Source: Kitagawia praeruptora
Lineage: Eukaryota > Streptophyta > Magnoliopsida > Apiales > Apiaceae
DNA length: 64,000 bases
Direction: 5' to 3'
Assembly (NCBI GenBank): GCA_037693485.1
Contig: CM075346.1
Span: forward strand, 58,647,001 to 58,711,000
In this document: piece after piece, positions 34,994 through 46,448 of the stretch
Layout: each line of letters opens with the position of its first letter
Position numbering within the stretch: position 1 is the stretch's first letter
Program-made: the position numbers and the translations under genes
Notes under the pieces: generated by a model
What the model was told of the DNA's origin: nothing
What the model saw: only the letters and a program-made list of their open reading frames with translations
Database searches by the model: none

Positions 34994-37231
34994 ATGGCAG
35001 AGATACCTCCACCATCTGAGAAAACCCCTACTACTGTTAGTAGGTATGAAACAATTAGGGTTCCTATACTTAGGCCATCAGAGTATGCAATTTGGAAGGT
35101 GAAGATGACCATGTTTCTGGAGGCTACAGATCCAGAATACCTTGATAGAATTTATGAAGGTCCTCACAAACCTACAAAGTTATCTGCTACTGCTGCTGGT
35201 GAGGAATCAAAGGTCATTCCAAAAGAAAAGAAAGATCTAACTGCTGAGGATCTTTCATCTATTGCAAAGGATGCAAAAGTAAGACACTTACTTCACAGTG
35301 CATTAGACAATGTTATGTCTAATAAAGTGATTAATTGCACAACTGCAAAGGAAATATGGGATGCACTTGAGGTTAGGTGTCAAGGAACTCCTGCAATCAA
35401 GAAAAACAGAAGAAACATACTCACTCAGGAGTATGAGCACTTTGAGGCAAAGTCTGAAGAAACCATGACAGAAACATTTGACAGATTCTGTAAACTGCTC
35501 AATGATTTGTCATTGGTTAATAAAGAGTATGATTTAGAAGACTCAAATCTCAAGTTTCTTCTTTCTCTACCTGAAAAGTGGGATGTGAAAACAACCACCA
35601 TAAGAGATAACTATGAACTTGGTGAAACAGAGATTGATGAAATTTATGGACTGCTCAAAACCCATGAATTGGAATTGGAGCAGAGAAACAAGAGATCAAG
35701 TAGAAAGTCAAAGTCTGTTGCACTTAAGGTTGAGGAGAAACCATCAAAGAAGGAAGCATCAAGGAAAAAGGCAAAAGGAAAAGCTTTAGTCATACACTCA
35801 GAAAGTGAGTCATCAAACACTGATGTTGACTCAAACACAGATGGAACATCTGATTCTGAAGATGATGAAGAGATGATGCAAATGGCTGCATTGATGGTAA
35901 AGACCTTCAAGAAGATGGGATTCAAGAACTTCAAGAAGGGAAAGAGATTCTCCAAGGACTACTCAAAGTCTGACAAGAAGAATTTCAAGAAATCTGAGGG
36001 AAAGGACTTCAAATCTGGTAAGAAAGATAAGTTTGAAATTCAATGCTACAAGTGTAAGGAGATGGGTCACTATGCTCCTGAGTGCAAGAAGGGTAAAACT
36101 GAAAAGGCACTCTACACCAAAGGCAGAGATTGGGCAGACACTTCAGATTCAAATGAGGAAGTCAACTATGCACTCATGGCTACTACTCAAAATGAAGATG
36201 ATGATCTAAAGGTACCCCCAACTACCTATGCTTATAATACAGATAATATAACTGAATTAAGAATTTATCTTAAAGCATTGCATATCAGTTATAGGGATCA
36301 GACTTTAGAAAATGAGAGGATAAAGACTGAGTGCTCTCAACTCAAAGATAGAAACAAACTAGTTGAGGAACAGCTAGAAAACATGAATAAAATTCAGAAA
36401 GAGAGAGATGATGCAGTGTTTATTGAACAGGAGTTGCTAGGTAAGTATAAGCAACTAGAATCTGAATTGGAGGATACTAAACACATCATTAAAACTTGGA
36501 CACACTCTGGTAAAGATACTCAAGAAGTGTTTCAGTCAGATACAGTAGGTCTAGGTTACTCTGAAGGAGATGAACTTAGATTTGAAAATTTGGTAAAAGT
36601 TAGACCACATCGTTCATCTGAAGGTAATGTCATGGGAACAGGTGGACCTAAGACTGAAGCTGAGAAAAAGGCTGTTAAAGAATCATATGCTAAGACTTTT
36701 GTCAAAGAGGCTAACATTGGTTTAATGACAGATAAACAACTCAAGCATAAGCTTAAAGAGATAAAATCTGTCAACAAACAGAAAATGCCTAGGAAAAACA
36801 AAAATGGAAAGGTAGGCATAACATCAGGAATTAAGCCAATGCTTGCTTCATTAGCTCCTAGAAAAACATGCTTTAATTGTGGTAGCACTAATCATCTTGC
36901 TAGTTTCTGCAGTAAGAATAAGAACATTAATTCTTTGCCCTCTAAAACTGCAATTAAAAATGATTATGTGAGGACTAGACCACAGACTTTATGTACACAT
37001 TGTGGAAGTACATGGCATTCTATTTACACTTGCAGAGATTATCATGCTATTTACTATAATTACTATGAACCCAAGCCAAATTTGAAATGGGTTAAAGTAA
37101 ACTCTGCAAATGTAAACTCTGAAAAAGTTAGCTTAAACTCTGATAATGTGAATTCCGCTGCAAAAGCTAACAGAATTAAGAAAGCCAAAGGATCCAAGCA
37201 AGTCTGGATCCTTAAAACTAACAATCAGTGA
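34994..37231 (+). CDS. Copia C gag
   Basis: Intact 745-codon ORF from ATG 34994, about 50 bp after the primer site. N-terminal UBN2/DUF4219-like capsid region (FGKL-type helices around residues 25-230, for example EIWDALEVRCQGT). A Lys-rich stretch comes before a CCHC knuckle CYKCKEMGHYAPEC (about residue 351). A coiled-coil-like region spans about 430-520. Two more knuckle-like motifs follow: CFNCGSTNHLASFC (about 626) and CTHCGSTWHSIYTC (about 666). It would assemble virus-like particles and bind RNA. It ends TGA 37229-37231, 10 bases before the pol frame opens. Three AAACTCTG words lie in its C-terminus. Confidence 0.9.
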   Translation: MAEIPPPSEKTPTTVSRYETIRVPILRPSEYAIWKVKMTMFLEATDPEYLDRIYEGPHKPTKLSATAAGEESKVIPKEKKDLTAEDLSSIAKDAKVRHLLHSALDNVMSNKVINCTTAKEIWDALEVRCQGTPAIKKNRRNILTQEYEHFEAKSEETMTETFDRFCKLLNDLSLVNKEYDLEDSNLKFLLSLPEKWDVKTTTIRDNYELGETEIDEIYGLLKTHELELEQRNKRSSRKSKSVALKVEEKPSKKEASRKKAKGKALVIHSESESSNTDVDSNTDGTSDSEDDEEMMQMAALMVKTFKKMGFKNFKKGKRFSKDYSKSDKKNFKKSEGKDFKSGKKDKFEIQCYKCKEMGHYAPECKKGKTEKALYTKGRDWADTSDSNEEVNYALMATTQNEDDDLKVPPTTYAYNTDNITELRIYLKALHISYRDQTLENERIKTECSQLKDRNKLVEEQLENMNKIQKERDDAVFIEQELLGKYKQLESELEDTKHIIKTWTHSGKDTQEVFQSDTVGLGYSEGDELRFENLVKVRPHRSSEGNVMGTGGPKTEAEKKAVKESYAKTFVKEANIGLMTDKQLKHKLKEIKSVNKQKMPRKNKNGKVGITSGIKPMLASLAPRKTCFNCGSTNHLASFCSKNKNINSLPSKTAIKNDYVRTRPQTLCTHCGSTWHSIYTCRDYHAIYYNYYEPKPNLKWVKVNSANVNSEKVSLNSDNVNSAAKANRIKKAKGSKQVWILKTNNQ

Positions 37232-37241
37232 TTGTTTGTGA

Positions 37242-40200
37242 TTGCAGGGCACCAGGGTGAGTACCCTAGTCGTGGACAGTGGATGTTCAGGACACATGAC
37301 TGGAAATAAAGCCCTGCTATCAGAGTATGAGGAGAAGGCTGGCCCAAAAGTTTCCTATGGAGATGGCAACATAGGACATACTCTGGGATATGGCAATATT
37401 AATCTTGGGAATGTCATCATCACAAATGTAGCTCTGGTTCCAGGACTCAAGCATGATCTGCTATCTGTGAGTCAAATCTGTGAAAGAGGATATCATGTGG
37501 ATTTTCAGCCTGAATATTGTCAAGTCATCAGCAAATCTACAAGGAAAGTTGCTCTAGTTGGAAACAGACACAATAACATCTATGAAATTAAATTGTCAAC
37601 AAACACTGATGGCAAAGCAGTGTGTCTATCAACAAGAATGTCCAGTGAAGAGAGTTGGAAGTGGCACAAGAAACTCTCTCATTTAAATCTGAACAACATA
37701 AATGAGCTAATCAAAAATGATCTTGTAAGAGGTCTACCAAGGTCTTTGTTGAATGTAGAAGGCCTGTGTGATTCTTGTCAAAAGGCCAAACAGAGAAAAG
37801 CCTCCTTCAAAAGCAAATCTGAGTCTTCAATTGTTGATCCTTATCATCTCCTACATGTTGATCTCTTTGGACCAGTGAATGTGATGTCTCTTGGAAAGAA
37901 GAAATATGCTCTAGTCATTGTTGATGAATATACCAGATACACTTGGGTATATTTTCTTGCAAAGAAGGATGAAACTGCATTAACACTGATAGAACATATA
38001 ATACAACTGGACAAAGGGTCAGAGAATCAAGTGAAGATAATCAGAAGTGACAATGGAACTGAATTCAGGAATTCATCAATGGAAGAATTTTGCAAGAGTA
38101 AAGGAATCAAACAAGAGTTTTCTGCACCTGGCACTCCACAACAAAATGGTGTAGTGGAGAGGAAGAACAGAACCTTGATAGAAGCTGCCAGAACCATGCT
38201 AGATGAAGCAAAATTGCCAACATACTTCTGGGCAGAAGCAGTTCAAACTGCTTGTTTTACTCAAAATGCAACACTGATCAATAAGCATGGTAAAACACCA
38301 TATGAAATGGTGAAAAAGAAGAAGCCAAATCTAAAATATTTTCATATTTTTGGATGCAAGTGTTTTGTGTTGAAGACTCATCCTGAGCAGTTGACCAAAT
38401 TTGATCTAAAAGCAGATGAAGGAATTTTTGTTGGCTATCCACTGTCAACTAAGGCATTCAGAGTTTATAATCTGAGAACTAGAGTGATCATGGAATCAAT
38501 TCATGTGTCATTTGATGACAAGAAAATAACTGGACTTGAAGATGTCAATGAACATGATCTACTCCACTTTCAAAATGAAGATTTATTCTCTGAAAAAGTA
38601 AACTCTGATCAGACTGATCTGACAAACTCTGTTGATCTAAACTCTGAACCTCTACTGGTAAATACTGAAGAAACTCTTCAATCAGAAACAAGGGAAGAAC
38701 CAGTTGAGGGGGAGCATGAAGAATCACATCAAAGTGATAATTCAAACACCGATAGTGACTCAGTTGATAATTCTGAATCAAACTCTGTTGATTCAAACTC
38801 TGTTGATAGTTCTAAGCAGTCACATTCAGGGGGAGCATCAGAAAATGAAGAGAGGCACCAAGGAAATCAGGAGAGCATGGATCAAGGGGGAGGATCACAT
38901 GATGACAGAAGCAATTTGCCTTCTGCAAGAAAATGGACCAAGTCACACACACCTGATTTAATTATTGGTGATCCAGATGCAAAAGTAAGGACAAGAAGTG
39001 CAACAACAAATGAATGTCTGTTCCATGCATTCTTGTCACAATCTGAGCCAAAGAAAGTAGAAGAAGCTCTTAAAGATGCTGACTGGATAACAGCAATGCA
39101 AGAAGAGCTAAATGAATTTGAAAGAAATGAAGTGTGGACCCTTGTACCAAGGCCTAAGAACAGATCCATTGTTGGTACTAAATGGGTTTTCAGAAATAAA
39201 ACTGACAGTGAGGGTGTTATCACAAGAAACAAAGCAAGACTGGTTGCAAAAGGCTATTCACAACAGGAAGGAATAGACTATGATGAAACATTTGCTCCAG
39301 TTGCTAGATTGGAGGCAATCGGAATCTTTCTAGCATATGCTTCTCATAAGAAATTCAAAGTGTTTCAGATGGATGTGAAAAGTGCATTTTTAAATGGAAA
39401 ACTTGAAGAAGAAGTGTTTGTGGAACAACCACCACGTTTTGTAGATCCAAAATATCCAGACCATGTCTACAGGTTAGACAAGGCACTCTATGGACTTAAG
39501 CAGGCACCAAGGGCTTGGTATGAAACCCTTGCCAAATTTCTACTAGAAAGTGGATTTCACAGAGGTACTATTGACAAAACTCTGTTTTATTTCCAATCTG
39601 GTAGTGACTTGCTCTTAGTTCAGATATATGTAGATGACATCATTTTTGGATCTACTAATGATAAACTCTGTAAGAAGTTTGCCAAACTCATGCAGTCAAG
39701 ATATCAAATGAGTATGATGGGAGAGCTTAGTTATTTTCTAGGCCTACAGGTGAAGCAAACAGATGATGGAATTTTTATAAATCAAGCAAAATATACCAGA
39801 AATCTTCTCAAGAAATTTGGTATGCTTGACTGTTCATCTGCAACAACTCCCATGGCAACTGCAACAAAATTGGACAAAGATGCAGGGTCATCAGTAGATA
39901 TGACAAGTTACAGAGGAATGATTGGTTCTCTACTCTATTTAACAGCTAGTAGACCTGATATCATGTACGCCACTTGTTTGTGTGCAAGGTTTCAGGCAGA
40001 TCCAAGAGAACCACATTTAACAGCAGTAAAGAGGATTTTTAAGTACCTCAAGGGCACTATAACTTTGGGGCTGTGGTATCCAAGAGAATCAGAGTTTAAA
40101 CTACTTGGTTATTCAGATGCAGACTTTGCAGGCTGTAAGATAGACAGAAAAAGCACCAGTGGAAGTTGTCAATTTCTGGGTGACAGACTTGTTTCCTGGT

Positions 40201-40571
40201 ACAGCAAGAAACAGAAGTCAATATCTACATCTACAGCTGAAGCAGAGTATATTGCTACTGGTAGCTGCTGTGCACAGATTTTATGGATGAAGAATCAACT
40301 GCTGGATTATGGATTAAGGTATACCAAGATACCTATTTACTGTGATAATCAAAGTGCTATTGCAATGACAGGTAATCCAGTACAACATTCAATGACAAAG
40401 CACATCAGCATAAGGTATCACTTCATCAGAGAGCATGTAGAGGAAGGCAACATTGAGCTTCACTTTGTGTCTACAGAACAACAACTTGCAGATATCTTCA
40501 CCAAGCCATTGAGTGAAGCTACATTTACAAGACTGGTCAATGAACTAGGAATGGTCTCTAGTTTTGACTAG
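37242..40571 (+). CDS. Copia C pol: protease, integrase, RT, RNase H
   Basis: Intact 1109-codon frame. There is no ATG at its start: it opens right after a TGA (37239-37241), so it must be expressed from gag by frameshift, bypass or splicing, or the junction is mutated. Domains in order: protease VVDSGCSGHMTG; GAG-pre-integrase WKWHKKLSHLN with CDSCQKAKQ; integrase DLFGPV, RSDNGTEF, NGVVERKN (D, D, E present); a Ser/Asn/Asp-rich acidic linker (about 440-560); RT from WTLVPRPKNRS with YVDDIIFGS; RNase H YSDADFAG, EAEYIATGS, YCDNQSAI. All catalytic residues I can check are present. C-terminus ADIFTKPLSEATFTRLV as in other SIRE-like copies. Confidence 0.93.
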   Translation: MQGTRVSTLVVDSGCSGHMTGNKALLSEYEEKAGPKVSYGDGNIGHTLGYGNINLGNVIITNVALVPGLKHDLLSVSQICERGYHVDFQPEYCQVISKSTRKVALVGNRHNNIYEIKLSTNTDGKAVCLSTRMSSEESWKWHKKLSHLNLNNINELIKNDLVRGLPRSLLNVEGLCDSCQKAKQRKASFKSKSESSIVDPYHLLHVDLFGPVNVMSLGKKKYALVIVDEYTRYTWVYFLAKKDETALTLIEHIIQLDKGSENQVKIIRSDNGTEFRNSSMEEFCKSKGIKQEFSAPGTPQQNGVVERKNRTLIEAARTMLDEAKLPTYFWAEAVQTACFTQNATLINKHGKTPYEMVKKKKPNLKYFHIFGCKCFVLKTHPEQLTKFDLKADEGIFVGYPLSTKAFRVYNLRTRVIMESIHVSFDDKKITGLEDVNEHDLLHFQNEDLFSEKVNSDQTDLTNSVDLNSEPLLVNTEETLQSETREEPVEGEHEESHQSDNSNTDSDSVDNSESNSVDSNSVDSSKQSHSGGASENEERHQGNQESMDQGGGSHDDRSNLPSARKWTKSHTPDLIIGDPDAKVRTRSATTNECLFHAFLSQSEPKKVEEALKDADWITAMQEELNEFERNEVWTLVPRPKNRSIVGTKWVFRNKTDSEGVITRNKARLVAKGYSQQEGIDYDETFAPVARLEAIGIFLAYASHKKFKVFQMDVKSAFLNGKLEEEVFVEQPPRFVDPKYPDHVYRLDKALYGLKQAPRAWYETLAKFLLESGFHRGTIDKTLFYFQSGSDLLLVQIYVDDIIFGSTNDKLCKKFAKLMQSRYQMSMMGELSYFLGLQVKQTDDGIFINQAKYTRNLLKKFGMLDCSSATTPMATATKLDKDAGSSVDMTSYRGMIGSLLYLTASRPDIMYATCLCARFQADPREPHLTAVKRIFKYLKGTITLGLWYPRESEFKLLGYSDADFAGCKIDRKSTSGSCQFLGDRLVSWYSKKQKSISTSTAEAEYIATGSCCAQILWMKNQLLDYGLRYTKIPIYCDNQSAIAMTGNPVQHSMTKHISIRYHFIREHVEEGNIELHFVSTEQQLADIFTKPLSEATFTRLVNELGMVSSFD

Positions 40572-42619
40572 AGATGTTGGTTAGACTCAAAGACTTATCT
40601 CTAAAATATATTGCTCATGTTTTTGCAAATTGTTAAGTGCTATGTGAACCTTAGTATTAAACTCTGTTCTGCATGCTTATGTTTAAAACTTGTTAAACTC
40701 TGTCAGCATGTCTGTCTGTTAAACACTGTTAACATGTTTGGATACACTCAGTGAATTCAGAATTGATTTTTGTTTGAATGAAAACACCAATGAAGAAAAA
40801 TGTATGAAGCATGATTCTCAGTAATTAAATCATGATTCTTTCTGATTCACTGTAATCTAATCAGACTTTGTGCAGTAAATCAACACAGCATGATACTGTT
40901 TCATATTTATAGCATCTCTTAGTTTATTCAGTCCTAAACTCCGAGTTTATGAATATTGTGTGCATTGCCTCTCATAAATAATTTTGGTTATTGATGAACT
41001 CTAAACTCTGATAAGTGACATTCTGTTTCCAAAGGTATGGTTCTTGATGATTCCTTGTTTGTACTTGTGAAAACCATTAAACTTGAGATGTGTCATTGAT
41101 TAGTTTGGTGAGTTCAGATTCATGTTTACACCCTGTGAGAGTTTGAGCCAAATCAGTGATTGATACATTTTCTATCAATCAGTATTTATTGTTGTGTGAT
41201 ATTCATCAGGAAGTATGTTTCTCTAGAACTTGTATTAAACCATCTTGAGACTACATGATATGTGTGTGCATGAAAATGAGAAAGGCAATAGGATTTACCA
41301 TTCCTTCAAATACTGTTCAAAATTCTTTTGAACACTGTTCAAACACTGTACAAACACTGTTCATAAATACCACCCTTAGTAAACCCCTTTGAGCCTAATT
41401 AACTGCTCATTTTTTCTTATACTCTGAAGTATTAAGAGCAGTTATACTCTTTTAAAAAAAAATAAAGCAGATGAGGGTTTCTCAAGAAAAGAAAAGTTTA
41501 CTCAGTATATATGCTAAATAAAAAAAATATAAAAAAAATATAAAAAAAAAGAAAGAAAAAAAAGGGGCATATATACTGATCTTGTACAAATATGTACTAA
41601 CAGTGTGATTGAACACTTTGCTCTATTAAAATGTTCAGCTTGAAATTCACTCATAAATAAAACATCTCTACTCATCTGTTTGATCTTAATCCATTACAAC
41701 CCTGAATAAAGTCCTTTTGATTTGTGAATACATGTACTCAAAGTAGTGTAGATTTGGTGGACATTCAAGCATATGGTAGATTCTGCTATTTCTGATTGAA
41801 TGTGAGTGTAAACACTTCACCTAAACACTTGTGTGCTTCGAGAGTTTGTGAGATTATCAAATTCATGACTGTTATTCACTGAATGATGCTCTGATTTCTA
41901 TCTCTTGATCTTTTTGTCTTCAAAGACTGTGTGCTTACTTGGATAATCATGGACATCAAAGGGAATAGAAGTTTTCAGATTTCTGTATTACAGTAACTAC
42001 AGAGTTTAGCATTCATCAAACAATCAGTGTTTAATATGAGAGTTTGTGCATTCAGTGTTTATTGATTTTTGTTATGGATTTTATGAAATATTAGATGCTC
42101 TAAAAATTGATTTTAGTAAACTCTGCTTCACACACACTCAAATTCACAACTGTGCAATTTTTGAAAGGGTTGTTAGTGATAAAGTTGGAAAATTGATAAA
42201 CACTGTTGAGTTGTGTTAAATACTCTAAGGTACAGTTTCATTGAGATGATTTGACTATTTTGGAGTAATTGGGGTAGTTGACAACTGTTAATTAGTGTAA
42301 ATATGTCAAAGTGTCGTGATTATAGGAATGACAGCGGTAATTATTAAGTGATCCATTGGTTGTTTGACACGTGTCCCATGATAGTGTCCCACTCACACAT
42401 TACTTTACAATCAGTTGCGCGCTTTTACTGAATAAACAATTGAGTTTTAGTTTTACTCTAATCGTTTTTGTTCTCTCACTTCACATCTATTCATATTCAC
42501 CCACTCACAGTTACTTGCATACTCATTCACTTTTAAAATTCTCACTCATTCTCCTTCACATTTTGGTAAACACTTACCATACATCTTTTCTCCGAATATC
42601 TTCGTATCATATCTTTCTA
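40572..42619 (+). other. Copia C spacer between pol and third ORF
   Basis: 2 kb, noncoding. Rich in AAACTCTG and AAACACTG (about 40656, 40690, 40718, 41001, 41336-41357, 42003, 42117, 42201). An A-rich stretch (41450-41565) has long A runs. The segment 42290-42600 before the third-ORF ATG may be its 5' leader or promoter, and a CACGTG-like G-box (gacacgtgtc) lies at 42367-42376. Confidence 0.7.
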
Positions 42620-45600
42620 ATGGCAACCAAAGCGTTTGATGCAGCAGGATTAACTTTTCTTCCTAGCAACTATGCAGCACCACTGGAGAATGCAAATGCT
42701 CCAGAGGCGTTTCATTTGTTCCAAAATTTCTTGAAAGATTCTGAAATAGGGAAGGCTTTAACTGCACCACCAATACTCTCTGCTTCACAAATTGCTACTT
42801 TTTGGACAAACTCTGTATATGATGATGGAGAAGAGTCTGGCACTCCAACAATCACTTTCACTCATGCTGAATCAGAGTATATCATTACTCCAACTATGGT
42901 TAGGGATGCTTTGGATTTTGAGACTCACACTTCGTACAGTGTTGTTGGTCATGATCGCTTGAGGACAATGTTGCAGCAAATTGGATGTGCAGGCAACTTG
43001 AATAAGCTAGGGTCTCTGAGAAGGCCACTTTTGAGAAAGGAATGGAGTTTCTTTTTCGATTGCATTACAAGAGCTTTTGGAAAGAAGACAACAAACTGGG
43101 ATGCACTTCCTCTTGACACTCTCCAAATTGGTCATGCTCTACTATATGGAGGTAATTTCGATTTTGGTAGACTAGTGCTAATGAATTTGGGAGAGCGCTT
43201 GTCTGAGCCTACTTCTGTTTATTTTGCTCGTTTTTGTCAAATGTTATTCACTGCGTGTGTGCCTAATATTACAATTGATGAAGCTGATGTGATTCAGCCT
43301 TTTCAAGTTGCTAAAAGAATGTTTTCTGATTTGACAAACAAAGATGTTACTAAACAGCACATACCTGATATGTTTATGCCACTAGTCTTACAGAACTATG
43401 TAAACCAACCTCAAGATTCTCAATCACCACATCACATGCCTGAACCATTAGAAACCGTACATTCTGAACCAACACCCACAACACCCACAACCACTGTACC
43501 TACTACATCTCATCAACCACAACCAGAACACATAATCTCTCCAACAATAAACTCTCCACCAATAAACTCTGAAACCTTAAACTCTGAGCCAGCACCTACT
43601 GAACAACCCAAATCCAAACCAAAAAGAAAAATACACACTGCCCAAAACACTAAACACTCAAAGGCTAAACAGACATTACCTGGAGTTGTTTATTCTAGAA
43701 GAAAGAAACAAAAGGCAAACAGACCTTCACTTTCACCACCTAAGGAGAGCTCTAGTGAAGAAGAAGAGGAGATTGTAGTGTCTCAAGTCAAGAAGAGAAG
43801 ATTAATTCTTTCAGAATCTGAAGATGAGCATGTATTTGAAGCTCCAGAGGTGGTTTCACTGCAAACACCTATTGTTGAGGTTGTAGAGAATGTTGCTATA
43901 CCTGCAGAGGTTGAAATGCCTGCAGAGGATATTGTGGCTGTCAATGTTGAAATACCTGCAGAGGTTGAAATACCTGCAAAGGATGCTGCAAAGGATGCTG
44001 TCAATGTTAAAGTACCTACATAGGATAACATGCCTGTAGAAGAGGATCACAGAGATGATTTTTCATCAGTGAATGATGTTCTTGAATCATTTCAACCAAT
44101 CCTTGATCCTATCTCACCTGTTGATCATGATGAAGCTCCTGGTGTAGCTGATGAGCCTGCAATTAATGTTCCTGAAGCTGCAGCATCACACACAGAACTG
44201 ATATCTAATGCTTCTCCAATTCCAGATAAAGGTGATGAGGTTGATCAGGCAACTAAGATAATTTCTGAATCTATGACTGTTGAAGCTACACATACAAACT
44301 CTGTTGCAGAGCCTGTGCAACATGAGGAGACTATTGACAAGATTGCAGAAGTTGTTGCAGAAACTGTGGCTGACACAGCTCAGCACAGTGGTTCTTTAAA
44401 AGATGCTCAAGTTAATGATGTAAGTGCTGAAGATGAATCTGAAAACAGTGCAAACTCTGATTCTTTTCTGAGTGCACCAGCACAGACTGAAAATAAACAT
44501 AAACCTTTTGATCAGCCTTGTCCATCTCATGCAATTGAAGAAGAGCACCTTGCTAAATATGCTGCTAATTGGTATAAGCAAGACTGTATTTTTCCAAAAG
44601 GGAGAGCAGCTGATTTTGTTAAGCAGACTGCAAGTAAAATTTCAAATCCAGAGATTTAATCATGTTTAAAGGCAACTGTGGTACAAGTCAAAACTCTGGA
44701 TGGAAATTTTGCTGACACAAAACAAGAAATTGCTTCTTTGAAGACTGAGATACAGTCAAGAGAAATGAAGATGGAAAGAGAGTCCAGAATCAATGCTGCA
44801 CAGCTGTCTAAAATTCAAGATACTCTCTTTGCCAGGCTAGGAAAGGTTGAAGAGAATCAAGCTGCTTTGTTTTCTAAGGTTGATTCTATTGCTAATTCTT
44901 TGGAGCTCATTACATCTATACTCATTCCTGATGATGTCAAAAAGGGGGAGAGAGTTGCTAAGTCTAAATGCAAAGTTTCTCAAACTCTGCTTCAAAAGGA
45001 TGATGCTGGAGATGGAGGGGCAAGTGATAAGAAGAAGGGTTTAAACTCTGATACACTAACTCTGAGATCTGGCAAATCTCTTAAGTCACAGTCTGTTGGA
45101 ATAAACACTGAAACTCAAGGTACTTCAAAAACCAAGAGTTTGGAATTAATATCAAATCCAAAGACTGATGAGGAGTTAGCTGTTAAGCTTTTCATGGAAG
45201 AGAATGCAGAAGGAGTTACTATAGAAGATGCTAAAGCTGAAGAGAAGAGTCTGCAAGAAAAGCATTTGAAGACTTTAAAGTCTGATAAATTGAAGAAGAA
45301 TGTGAAAGCTGTTAAAGCCTGTTCTTAAAGGCATTCAAATCAAAGAACCAGTTGGTACAAATCAACGAATGCAAGTGTTCAGAAAATCAACAGATGAAGA
45401 AGCTAAGCAAAAGCTGAAAAGTATTGTTACAACCTCTGTTGATACACATGTTGTACAGAAGAATGAAGACACAACCTCTGCTACTACACAAGTTGTGACT
45501 ACACCATTATTGTCTTCTCAGTTGAAATCAACATTTGGAAAAGGTGTTCTTCATGATTCAAGGCTAGAAGCTACAGTTCCAATGGATTTCACTGATGGTA

Positions 45601-46298
45601 GAGCCTTATCTGGTAAAATCGGATACAACAAAGGAGGCATAGGCTCACACAGAGACACAAGACAATATGTTGGTCCCAGAGATCCTTCTTCATTGGCTGT
45701 TCCAGGTCGTGGTGTCACTCAAGAGAGTTTAGATAGACTGGAGTCAGTACAGCTTGTTAATCAGAAGAGTTTAGAGAAGGATTTTCTGCTATATTTCATG
45801 GCTGATGGAACAGTGTTTAAAGTTGATGAGAAGGATATTGATTTAAAATACTGGGAAGAACTAGAATATGTTCTGTATCTTTTCAGAGTAAGAAATCAAA
45901 GAGCTCAGTCAGTTGCAAATGTACTCAGACAAAAGATGATTCAAAATCTTGCCAGAAGAAATATGAAGTACAACAGCAAGTATGTTCCAAAGTACAGAGA
46001 CTGGAATGGGAATCTGATAGAAATGGAGAAGGGGACTACAAAGCTGAAGACTGATCTTGGAATCACTGTTTTGGATTTTAATGTGAAGTCTGAGGAAGTG
46101 AAATATATCAGGCTGGGAAATGAAATGAGAAGAAACAAAATCTACGATCTTAGAGCTGCTATCTATCAGACTGATGAGAATGATCCTCAGTTGAGAGAAA
46201 TCAAGGAAGCTATGCAGATAGAGCTTGAAAATGCTGAAAGAAAATTGCTTATAGACTATCTCAGGACAATGCCAGATCTTCAAGAGATTAGAATTTGA
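42620..46298 (+). pseudogene. Copia C third ORF (envelope position, function unknown), broken
   Basis: Starts MATKAFDAAGLTFLP at ATG 42620. The frame is also open upstream to 42371, but the Met at 42620 fits the domain and aligns with copia A's MANNF start. N-terminal domain of about 270 residues (TPTMVRDALDFETH, LGERLSEPTSVYF), then a Pro/Thr/Ser-rich region, a basic patch (SRRKKQKANRP), acidic Val/Glu/Pro repeats (EIPAEVEIPA), a coiled-coil-like segment (about 44700-44960) and a C-terminal domain (45570-46298). Interrupted by TAG 44021-44023, TAA 44657-44659 and a frameshift near 45310, after which the frame continues to 46298. I see no signal peptide or clear membrane segment, so envelope-like is only positional. 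Confidence 0.8.
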
Positions 46299-46439
46299 AG
46301 TCTGTAAGAATTTTCTCATTTTCTGTAGAATTTGTTAAGTAAAAAGCTTAAACTCTGTTTGTTAAACACTGTAGACTTTGTATTTGTTTTGACATCATCA
46401 TTTACTGTAAACTTGTACATTCTTGCTAATGAACAAGTT

Positions 46440-46447
46440 GGGGGAGA
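46440..46447 (+). promoter_or_regulatory. Copia C polypurine tract
   Basis: GGGGGAGA directly before the 3' LTR: plus-strand primer. Similar GGGGGAG runs recur inside pol (about 38707, 38828, 38884) and the third ORF (about 44943). Confidence 0.9.
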
Positions 46448-46448
46448 T

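Noticed and set aside
38545..39232. Reverse-strand ORFs within copia C pol
   Set aside because: Antisense shadows of the well-supported pol frame.
42371..42619. N-terminal extension of copia C third ORF as a signal peptide (Leu/Ser-rich, hydrophobic)
   Set aside because: The stretch is open and hydrophobic, but the homologous start in copia A corresponds to the Met at 42620, and the upstream part looks like leader sequence.
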